Shown: piece by piece, positions 45,001 through 51,705 of the stretch
Numbering within the stretch: position 1 is the first letter of the stretch
Layout of the letters: each line of letters starts with the position of its first letter
Source: Symsagittifera roscoffensis
Lineage: Eukaryota; Xenacoelomorpha; Acoela; Convolutidae
Assembly: GCF_963678635.1 (NCBI RefSeq)
Contig: NC_087067.1
Span: forward strand, 17,615,639 to 17,679,638
Direction: 5' to 3'
DNA length: 64,000 nucleotides
Made by a program: the position numbers and the translations under genes
The notes under the pieces: model-generated
Database searches by the model: none
What the model was told of the DNA's origin: nothing
Seen by the model: the letters and a program-made list of their open reading frames with translations, nothing else

Positions 45001-47438
45001 CTATACGTCCTTAAATTCTGAACTGTTTCAGAAACGAAACCAATGAACTTCTTTTTAACTACTTTTTAAACGAAACTAACCATTTTTTTAGATTTTCAAA
45101 ACCGAGACGAAGTCTCCTTTCCTCCTTTGTTCTAACATATTTTAAACCTAGTTTAAAACAGCCATACAAAGTAACTAACCAAGTTTTTTGCCGAAGCTTC
45201 ACCCTCTAAAGAAGTTTGTATTCCTCCACCCAATCTTGTCCCCTCCGAACAATCCTTCTCCATAAATACCCGCTGTAAGCTATCCCAACTCCTTTTAAAA
45301 ACACTTAATTTCCCGACTAGACACCTACCTTTTCCCTCTATGTCTAACCCGCTCCCTTACATCCACACTACGTGCCACTTTTTCAACTGTCCCCAAAACC
45401 CCTCCCTACTTACCCCTGCACCCTGCAGACCTCGAGATGGACAAGTATAACCCGACTCCGGGCGAAAACAACAGCAACTACAACAACTTCGTGGGTATCC
45501 TGGAATTTGCTTTTGAAAAATCATGAAGTTTTTAAATGATTTGTATTGATTTTTCTAATTTAGTTTTCATTTAAACAAATCGCATTTATCTTTTTTTTTA
45601 ATGTGCTAACTTTATCATATTTTTTTTTCAACTAAAATTCAGGTCTCGTCAAAATAGCGATAAATTCTATTTGTGCAAATGGAAGTCAAAATAAAAGGAA
45701 TTCAATAAACAAATCAGTTAAGACTGTATATAATATAGAAGATTGAGTTCCCAGGATGAAAAATGTAATTTTAAGGGATTTTAACTGAGGGGGATTTAGT
45801 CCTTTGAGAGATTGTATCCTGTGGATTTGTCCTGGGTGATTCAGTCCTCAACTCCTAATTCCAACGCATTTAAAAACTCGTTCCAAATTGAATGGAAGCA
45901 GACTAATATGCCTCAATAATTTCCTGCTAGATTCTAATTTTACTTTAGTTGTTAAGAGTCGATGAACGTAGTTCAGACTCTTATATAGGTCGTGATGATT
46001 TTTTTCCGTTTTTTTGCGAAAAGTCTTAACATGCTCTAATAACACAAGAAGTGCATTCATATTTATAAAAAATTTATATGAATGCTCTTTGGCATATAAA
46101 GCATTTTTTGAGGTCAACTCAAGTTCATTTGCTAGTAGTTTGGCAAAAAGTACTCTCCAATTTTACAAGCTGAAATGGTGCGAAAAAACGTGATCGATTT
46201 CTTGTTTCGAAAGTGGAATTTAATTTAGATTTCCCAGCTGATATAACTTCTCCGAATAATCCAGTTTTCTCAAATTGGGTAAGTTTTATCTAAAAATTGT
46301 CAATTTTTTATTGCTCTTGAAATTCAAAGAGCTTCAAGGGATATTTTTTGTTTGAAGTTCGAAAGTTGAAGTTTTTTCGAAAAAAGCCAAAATTTTGTTT
46401 TGCGTTCATTGTCTTTTTTCCGCTGTTATAGGATGACGTTATTTGAGCTCTGTACTGAACAGAAAGAAAAACAAAATTGCATAAGGACGCATTTCAAGAT
46501 TTTTACTTTAAGAAAACAAAAATGACAATTATTTTGGTTCATTAAGATTCAATAAATCCATGTAAGCAAACTCTCTCAATGGCAAAAGTTAAATAACTAT
46601 TCGTTTTGACCACTGAAGATGAGAAACTATTTGATTTATGCGTGAAATCATGAATAATCAGGCCACTTAAAAGCGTCGTTTCTGTTCTACGAAACGATCC
46701 TGATTCGTCATTTTTAAAGTTAATTGACACAAGAAATTTTGGTGATTATTTTACTATTCATTCTTAATGAAAATTGTTAATTATCAATTTTGTTTGTGCT
46801 TTTTTCTCTTGTAAATCGTAAATTTAAAGTTTTCTATTTTTTGCTTCCTTGTTTTTCAACACTTTCAACTTTCTGTTGGCTATGTTTTTCAATTAAGGTC
46901 AAGGGAATAGCATAGAAAAAAATATTCAAAAAATTATTTTGTAATTTAGGATTGCGGAGTGGTCGAGAAACCGTTAGATGTGTCAGGTATTTGACTCATT
47001 CTTTCCTGTTGTAAATCTGTTAATATCTGAAAAAGTTTTGTCGTTCTTTTTCAGAAGTTTTTCTCAAATTCCCTTGAACTTTTTTTTTCAAAGAATATAA
47101 TCTTAGATATTCTGATGTTAATTCCTTATTCGCCAGTGTTTTTACTTCTTGGTTAAAATTTTCTTTGTTAGTCCAGAATGTTGTTTTCTTTCGCTTTCTA
47201 ATAAAACGCTTATGAATGACCTGACGGCTATTTGTTATTTATTAAATTGAAGTGAGTCAAAGATATCTGAAAAGTTTATAAGTTTGGTAGATTTGACTGT
47301 ATTTGTGCGTTTTAGCATCTGTTTGTTGACCTGGATACTGACAATCCGATCGGCGGAGAACGAGATATTCTGATTGGCAGATCGTCCAGTGTGAAATCAG
47401 GTCAGAGCCAACCAGAAGACACTGGATCCGAGTCGTGA
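29930..47438 (+). CDS. SCARB2: CD36/SCARB-family receptor, LIMP-2 (SCARB2)-like, whole coding region
   Basis: Double-pass membrane glycoprotein of the CD36 superfamily with a large luminal/extracellular lipid- and protein-binding domain. Join of constant exons: 29930-30061, 31285-31451, 31646-31790, 32051-32260, 32516-32733, 35880-36061, 36256-36566, 36953-37111, 47316-47438; 548 residues, all phases agreeing. TM1 lies at about residues 15-37 and TM2 at about 477-503. Family landmarks: YFNITNP-like LFNITNPDD, LLWG-like ILWGSDGNEFL, SYWNTLDCNMINGTDG, NLCRSAF, FCTEDGPC, SPHFLYAD, GLNPVQTEHETYINVH. Cysteines and many N-glycosylation sites fit the family fold. The tail ends with ERDILI, which fits [DE]xxxL[LI] and resembles the LIMP-2 signal ERAPLI, so a lysosomal destination is inferred. 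SCARB1/CD36 lack this. Optional tail exons lie in the last intron. Paralogue assignment is less sure than family. Confidence 0.9.
30062..31284 (+). other. SCARB2-like intron 1
   Basis: Phase 0. Contains a shortened family A element at 30299-30559 (aagagtcgatgaacgtac to actgtgttggctatgg) and a family B tail-like sequence at 31103-31140 (cacgtgatgtgtgg...tgcctctgtgtaa). The rest is unremarkable. Confidence 0.78.
31285..31451 (+). CDS. SCARB2: SCARB2-like exon 2
   Basis: Encodes EASLVNGSAVFDMWVSPSND, then PLYMNYYLFNITNPDDVILK and GAKPILNQTGVIVYK: the first beta segment of the CD36 ectodomain (compare CD36 W-KPPVP-Y--FYFFNVTNP and VGPYTYRE). Two N-glycosylation sequons. Acceptor gttgtag, donor tacaa|gtacgt, phase 2 out. 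Confidence 0.93.
31646..31790 (+). CDS. SCARB2: SCARB2-like exon 3
   Basis: Encodes QIQNKYNVSFGNDSAVVSYL, NNHTYIYDPEKSQ and EEDLITTANFFFW, corresponding to CD36 [20 protein letters not shown] and the following helix. Acceptor tttccag, donor tgg|gtcagt, phase 0 out. Confidence 0.92.
32051..32260 (+). CDS. SCARB2: SCARB2-like exon 4
   Basis: Seventy codons. TTTVRNILWGSDGNEFLEVL matches the family T-T-ELLWGY-DP-L segment, the helical apex region where LIMP-2 binds glucocerebrosidase. Acceptor ttgttttag, donor acag|gttaca (weak), phase 0 both sides. Confidence 0.9.
32516..32733 (+). CDS. SCARB2: SCARB2-like exon 5
   Basis: Encodes LLFVDKINGSNDGNHSISTG and then SYWNTLDCNMINGTDG with GTIFPTFMQNTPRLYIF, among the most conserved stretches of the family (human [22 protein letters not shown]). 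The acceptor is gttgcaag, preceded by a T-rich tract, chosen because it restores phase 0. Donor cttcag|gtgaaa, phase 2 out. Confidence 0.9.
33435..35070 (+). repeat. three copies of a dispersed intronic repeat
   Basis: Copies at 33435-33710, 34590-34870 and 34855-35070 share the order gaaaatgg-gaggaactttg, acgcaaaatcagg, aatcatcgg-ctgggtcg, tcgaactacat, cagtgtcgagaaaaa and gcgagtNagcaggc. Divergence is considerable; no inverted ends found. Family unknown. Confidence 0.6.
35260..35722 (+). repeat. higher-order tandem repeat, 180-bp period
   Basis: The block tcgaaaatctaatttttcta followed by tcaccctgctctcaaacaacg occurs five times. Starts of the preceding gatgtctct lie at 35291, 35356, 35472, 35537 and 35652, giving alternating spacings of 65 and 115-116. 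Two unequal subunits therefore form a repeat of 180-181 bp, present about 2.5 times. Confidence 0.92.
35880..36061 (+). CDS. SCARB2: SCARB2-like exon 6
   Basis: Encodes PNLCRSAFMTKEADEELEG, VSTLKYNVPKEVFN and GFCTEDGPCTNGLLDASACY, matching the CD36 disulfide-rich region (SDICRSIYAVFE ... YCFCTE ... GVLDISKC). Acceptor ctcttattag, donor tata|gtaaga, phase 2 in and phase 1 out. Confidence 0.93.
36256..36566 (+). CDS. SCARB2: SCARB2-like exon 7
   Basis: Encodes DQVLSIFPPDALVPLKLSVI, SSPHFLYADN, RGLNPVQTEHETYINVHMDT, GVVVKAAKRLQFNTIL and HWSQLMPIFWAEE: the C-terminal beta-barrel half (human SLPHFLYASP, IDGLNPNEEEHRTYLDIEP, FAKRLQVN, PILWLNE). Acceptor gttctag, donor gaag|ag then gtaagc, phase 0 out. 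Confidence 0.94.
36953..37111 (+). CDS. SCARB2: SCARB2-like exon 8: second transmembrane helix
   Basis: Encodes VLLADEDILDKVKSEFMMPQ, then the membrane span SYSAIAIGIFLLLVSLSIFI and juxtamembrane CCPKPLQ, probably palmitoylated at the Cys pair as in CD36. Acceptor gtttcag, donor ccag|gtgaca, phase 0. A 27-28-bp tandem duplication (tgttctatgacgtaattgct) follows the donor at 37123-37175. Confidence 0.93.
37219..37543. repeat. inverted-repeat element, GCGAAGGACCGAAT arms
   Basis: Left arm atgcgcgaaggaccgaatgg; right arm is the inverse, gcgcattcggtccttcgcgt. Arms of about 28 bp with an adjacent internal repetition gagcgaaggaccgaaaacg; about 325 bp in all. Non-autonomous DNA element of unknown family. 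Confidence 0.8.
37573..37999. repeat. inverted-repeat element, GGACTTCAAGCCGA arms
   Basis: Left arm ggacaacaggccgacgggac then ttcaggccgaa; right arm inverse ttcggcttgaagtcccgtcg then gcttgatgtcc. The arms are about 31 bp with 3-4 mismatches and the whole is 427 bp. A partial third inverse copy (atcggcttgaagtccc) sits inside the right end at about 37941. Family unknown. Confidence 0.82.
38191..38445 (+). repeat. family A element, degenerate
   Basis: Starts tttaagtgtcaatgagcgaa and keeps ggtcgagttgttttttaccc and ggctcgaaaaacttaaatt; the 3' end is lost. Confidence 0.55.
39262..39642 (+). repeat. family C (hAT-like) element, 3' end lost
   Basis: Starts CAGGCGCGGATCTAGGA and shares gaccaaattgattttctgag, ctctcccaaagcac, ttcggcgcgcgc, ggcgccaaagg and ggacccttttgggtcggca with three other copies in the window. 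The terminal inverse (ccgccactg) is missing. Confidence 0.75.
40155..40480 (+). repeat. family B element, truncated
   Basis: Contains gcctaactcgcgaattaaag, tgctcatttggtagc, atctgtagcattggaag and a tRNA-like block at about 40370-40432 (gatgggttgagac to aggattgaatccgatac), ending ttatagagctgctttt where family A begins. Confidence 0.62.
40482..41287 (+). repeat. family A elements, three pieces in tandem
   Basis: A 5' fragment at 40482 (taagagtccatgaacgttg), a near-complete copy from about 40549 to 40927 ending ccaactgtcagttggctatg, then a third copy lacking its 5' end (40928-41287). Confidence 0.7.
42127..42180 (+). CDS. optional tail exon, copy 1 (18 codons)
   Basis: Encodes MDKYNPTPGENNSIYNNF, phase 0 at both ends, with donor ttc|gtgggt. 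The phase-matching acceptor is ctcgag (42126). The better-looking ctgcag (42118) gives a 62-nt exon and shifts the frame. The neutral-to-acidic hydrophilic content and a YNNF match to the YxxPhi endocytic motif fit a cytoplasmic tail insert between TM2 and the final exon. Inclusion in mRNA is inferred, not shown. Confidence 0.55.
43230..43283 (+). CDS. optional tail exon, copy 2
   Basis: Identical at protein level to copy 1 (SIYNNF end), same donor and acceptor context. Spacing from copy 1 is 1103 bp. Confidence 0.52.
44334..44387 (+). CDS. optional tail exon, copy 3
   Basis: As copies 1-2 but with AAC for ATC, giving ENNSNYNNF. The donor gtgggt and upstream ctgcagacctcgag are unchanged. Confidence 0.52.
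45437..45490 (+). CDS. optional tail exon, copy 4
   Basis: Same as copy 3 (ENNSNYNNF). Its unit is the only one that continues into a complete family A element, so it marks the 3' end of the array. Confidence 0.52.
45954..46430 (+). repeat. family A element, best complete copy
   Basis: Starts AAGAGTCGATGAACG; the first 29 bases also fold on themselves (AAGAGTC with GACTCTT, GAAC with GTTC). The interior has gtgatgatttttttccg, gcattcatatttat, gaaatggtgcgaaaaaacg and ccagttttctcaaattgg. It ends tgcgttcattgtctttttt. Similar 5' pieces occur at 42645, 43747 and 44848 inside the array. Confidence 0.8.
46104..47315 (+). other. SCARB2-like intron 8, 3' part
   Basis: Rest of the family A element to 46430, then unique AT-rich sequence. 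A weak tRNA-like block (ggattgcggagtggtcgag) lies at about 46948-47020. Ends with the acceptor gcgttttag. Confidence 0.7.
47316..47438 (+). CDS. SCARB2: SCARB2-like final exon: cytoplasmic tail with dileucine signal
   Basis: Encodes HLFVDLDTDNPIGGERDILI then GRSSSVKSGQSQPEDTGSES and TGA at 47436-47438. ERDILI fits the acidic dileucine rule [DE]xxxL[LI], as does ERAPLI in the LIMP-2 tail. Phase 0 start matches exon 8 directly (cassettes skipped) or through any number of 54-nt cassettes. The reading frame and coding-like composition, plus acceptor gcgttttag, support it; homology is limited to the motif. Confidence 0.82.
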   Translation, partial: HLFVDLDTDNPIGGERDILIGRSSSVKSGQSQPEDTGSES

Positions 47439-50400
47439 GTGCTAACCAACATCACAAAACGACACTGCATTGATAAACTTATCGGATTATATCGATTCCA
47501 TCGAAGCTATACATGGCCTGATGATTTGAGTGGTTCATTCATATCAAAGTTTATATTTACTACAAAAGTAAACCACGAAAAGTTTTTTGAAAATATACCA
47601 TAAACAGAGCTAAGAGGTGTCTAATTCTCAAATATTCATTCTTTTGCTGATTAAGGTTATTCGTATTCTTTGTGAGTGCTCTTATTATCAATTTCAAACA
47701 TCTAGGTCTCAAAGATCTTAATTTTGTAAAGAGAAAATTTTGCAGATATTAGTTTTATCCTGGTCGTTTTCGCTCGATATTTTAACGAATGAAAGGTCAT
47801 CTCAGAAAGTTTCTTCGTACAATACTTGTTTAGAGAATTTTGTAAACTTAAGAGCTCAAGTTTTGAGTACAACATGAGTTCATGTTTTGTTTGATGCAGT
47901 TGGAGTCTTGTAGATAGATTAGTTATTTAAAGGCAATCACTTCACTTCATTCAAATTGAATAAGAAAATGACTTGACATAGTTTTTCTCTGGAACGACAG
48001 CGACGCTCAAATGTTGCAGAAGTGAGTGAAGTGCTTATTTTAAAAGCTGTTTTCGCTTTGTAGATTTCAATTAGTAAAAAAAACCTATTTTAATCTGTAG
48101 TATAAACTTTTGTCCTAATTCCTTCAATAGATAATATCTTGATAATCAAATAAAAATTATCCAGTGATGATTTTCATTTTTATTGTCATTAGAGGAGATT
48201 CAAGGGTTAATTTCACAATGAAAAAAATAAGAGTTAATATAAAATTTGTTTTATGCAATTTCGAATTCAAAATACCTGAAGTATATTTCGGCGATTTTTT
48301 TTTTCATTTCAGTCGGAATTCTGGACTCTATTCGTGGATATTTTATAATTAATGCACCACTACCTTAATGTTGAAGCAAGAAAACGAGCACATTAAATGG
48401 ACGAAGCTTGGCGTGATCAAAGTTGCGCTAACTAATTTGTTTGGCGTATTTGCTGACTGTATACCAAGCTCTAAGAAACAAATGTGAGAATCAATCTGTT
48501 TTGTGACTTCCGATGATTCGATACTCATGAGAAGAGCTCTTGTTACACGTGCAATAGCAAGTGTCTTGTAATCGGGAATTAGACTTTTTGCCCTTAAGCA
48601 ACTTTCTTACAAATCTTAAGAAATCGAACTTGCTAGCAAACACTTTTTTTATAGGTCGTGGTGATTATTTGCTCGTTTTTTCCAGGAAAAAGTCATGAAT
48701 GAAGTTTGTATACACTCAAATTTGATTTTTTTGCTGATGGATTTTTGTATTTTTTTCATGTTAGCTTCAATTCTTTCTGAAAGGAAGGCAAACTCCACTT
48801 AGCAGAAGGGTAAATGTCACGAAAAAAACCTGATCGACTTCTAGTTTCGAAAGTGGATTTTAGTTTTCAGATCTACCAGCGAAAAAATTTACCCATTGAT
48901 CCAGTTTTCTCGAATTGGATTACTTTTTTCAAAAAAAGTTTCAATCATAAATTGTTTTTAAAATTCAAAGAGCTTGAAAGGCCATATATTTTTTGTGTGA
49001 AATTCACAAGTTATTATGCCAGTTTTTTCATTATATTCAATTGTTGTCCAAATAATTTCTTTAGATTCCTTTGTGTCATAGGCAAAAGCTTGGTGTTTTG
49101 TGATAGAAGCCTGGAAGATTAGTATAAGATTTGAAAGTTGAAGCTATTAATCGCTAGTGGTTATGTGGTAGACTACGAAAAGGCAGGGTGTGAGTTCATT
49201 CCCCTAGTATGCGAATTTAACTGTTCCGATTTTTTATTTTCCGATTAATTTCCTAATTCTTTCAAAAAAATTCAAGAGCCTTGCCTATTTTTGCTCTCTT
49301 CCGAATGTTTTTTTTGTGTAAACGAATCTTCCATGCGTTTTGGGGGAACCCGGTGACAGCGAAAGAAGTTTTTGCATTAAATAGCTGATCTCTTGACGCA
49401 TAGACGTTTGTGTCCTAGACTTTAGTGATCTTGACAATAGTTTTTTTTCTTTTAGCAGATGACCTTAAATGCTGCACCGTTGATCCCGTTCATTTACTAA
49501 CTGATTTTTGGGCTGTTATAACTGATAAAAATTTGCTGCCTTTTCATCCCGAGAAGTGTAAAATACTTTCGTTCTTTAACTACTATCCTATCACAACTCT
49601 CTACATCGATCGATAATAATTGCTCGATTGCGTTCAAAGTTAAAAGGACCGTGTTTTAATTTTTTCTTCAGGCCTAAATTGGTAAATTCATATTGAAAGC
49701 AACTTTTCTAGCTGTTTTAAAAAAAATTTCTTGCTCAAAAGAAGTGTCCCTAAACATGTCTCCAGATCCGTAAGATTTGGTCAGTAAAATGCTTCTTAAA
49801 TTTGATTTCCGAACAAAACTGATCTCATCAAGTTAAATCCTTTCAATAAACGATGCAATAAATGGATTGGGATGTCTGGCGAATATAATTTGTCACTACT
49901 GAGCTTGAAAACTTTTCCGGCTTTTATAAACTCGAAATTATTGACTTGTTGTTTTTTCATGGTCTCTTCCACGGGAAGTACGATGTAAATATTTTCTATT
50001 ACGTTACTCTTTCAGATCAGTTTTCCTCACTCCGGAGCTCTGACAACTACTTGTTCAATATTAAGAAACGGAACTATTTCAAGAGCAATTTTTTTATCGG
50101 GTTGTCATCTTAGTCAACCATCTCAAGATTGATCCTCGATGTCTTTATTTTGAAAGGTAAAAAAGTTCATGTGTTCTACAGGAAATCGTTGATGACTTTT
50201 ATTTTACTTGGGCAGCAAAATCTAACTGCTTTGATTCTCGATCCTATTTTTGAAAACTTTCTTCACCTTTTTTTCAAAATTTCTCAAGGGGCAAATCAAA
50301 CCCTTCTGTTTCTCTCTATTCGCAATTATTTGTTTGATCTGATCTAATGTCCTTTAATGCTTGATGTTTGCATTTGTTTGATTTTTTGTTATTTAAATGC

Positions 50401-51633
50401 TGTATACTAAATGACCATAGAAGAGTCAAAGTGAGAAAAAAAAATCCATTAGTGAAATCATTGGTTCCAAGATCAAAAGTTCGAAAGGTTGGACAAAAGT
50501 TTTAGCAATTCAAAAATGTCAAAATTAAAAAAGTGAAAACGGATAAAATAGGGCAAAGTTGAATTGGCTCAACTCAGTTTGATTAAAAGGGAACAAGACA
50601 GCGTGATTACATCGATCTTTTTACCGTATGCAAAAGGGGTGGAGCTCAATTTCAATTTTTCTACAAATAAGTTTAACTCTTACTGCTAAATTTTTTCTTA
50701 CTATTTTTACTGCTCTGCATAAGTTCAACTTTTACTGCTAAAAAATTTACTGCTTTGCAATATAAACTTGTGAGAATTTATGAGGAATAACTTTAATTTG
50801 TTAAAGCTGCTGAACCCTTTTAAGAAACAGACTTTTACTCGGGTCATTGGCCGCAATTAATTCGGAAAGATTTTTGTCAACTTCACTTATAGCCATTTTG
50901 TATAACGGGACACATTTTTGCACTCAGGATTTTGGCATTTTTCTGTCCATCCTAAAAACTAACGATGAGCTTTGGATTTGATGGGTGCAGTTCGTTCACG
51001 AGTTGAACGAATTTGTTACGAGCATGTAACACATAATGTTCTGGTTACTGTTCTCTTTTATCTAAATGCTTTTTTATTTGTTTTTTTTTTCGAAGGAATA
51101 TGCATTCCAATTTCATTAACTCGTTAGTGAAGGCCTAATTAACGTATAAATGATTTGCAGTGTTTTTCCTGGCACAAGATGACATCGATTTGTGATTGGA
51201 ATTTGCCCAGGGAAAAGACTTCATTCTTCCAGGTGTTTTTGATCAAATTTTGGATGTATTTTGATTGAGAATTACCCTAGATTAAAACAGATGTGTCATT
51301 TAGTTAATAGCGTCCAGATTTCGGGGACTTCCAATTTGATATTGATTTGCTTGCGTCCAATCGATATGCAATTATTTGTATTTGATACTTGCTCTGATGC
51401 TAAGTTGGTTATAAACACCTAACAACTTACTTTGGGCTCTGAAGCTGCTGTAGAACTTTCTCTTAGTTCTGATTGCTTGGGTAATGTTTTACATCTGTTT
51501 TAAGCCGAACAACCGTCAATTCTTATGTCGACACCATCCAAGAAGTGCTCAAAATCTCTACTCGAAAAAAACTGCACGTCGTTGCATTTAGTGCGTTGAG
51601 CTCCAATTGATTTTGACATTTTGGACTTTTCAG
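47439..51633. other. intergenic: SCARB2-like 3' flank to MAPK7 leader
   Basis: An AATAAA at 48149-48154 is a possible poly(A) site. A hairpin start related to family S lies at about 48544-48570 (gcaagtgtcttgtaatcggga), a family A element lacking its 5' end at 48640-49010, and a tRNA-like block at 49143-49207 (agtggttatgtggtagac). Positions 49300-51600 contain no gene or repeat that I recognise. MAPK7 promoter and leader exons should be in the last part. Confidence 0.6.
48640..49010 (+). repeat. family A element, ends eroded
   Basis: Has ataggtcgtggtgattattt, gaaaggaaggcaaactccac, acttctagtttcgaaagtgg, cattgatccagttttctcg and caaagagcttgaaaggcc in family order. Confidence 0.68.
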
Positions 51634-51705
51634 GCAGAGTATGACCTGAAAGAATTGGCGGCCTGAACAATCAGACATTTGTCTGACTGTCCGTGACTGG
51701 TGAAA
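51634..51705 (+). other. MAPK7: MAPK7 5' UTR (exon part) with minimal uORF
   Basis: Follows a good acceptor (ggacttttcag, 51633). It contains a three-codon upstream frame ATG ACC TGA at 51641-51649, 56 nt before the kinase start. The acceptor implies an upstream non-coding exon. Confidence 0.5.

Larger units (their letters stand above)
41697..46103 (+). repeat. four-copy tandem array of a 1.1-kb unit containing an exon
   Basis: Units start ccttaaattctgaactgtttc at 41697, 42802, 43906 and 45009; unit lengths are 1105, 1104, 1103 and about 1095. Copies differ by few substitutions and one-base changes in homopolymers. Each unit has a pyrimidine-rich tract, a 54-nt open cassette, a non-coding stretch, and the first about 150 bp of a family A element. 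Only the last unit runs on into a complete family A element. The whole array lies in the last SCARB2-like intron. Confidence 0.95.

Noticed and set aside
51700-51705. Two-codon N-terminal extension of the kinase from GTG
   Set aside because: The first ATG is at 51706; a GTG start is not expected in an animal nuclear gene.
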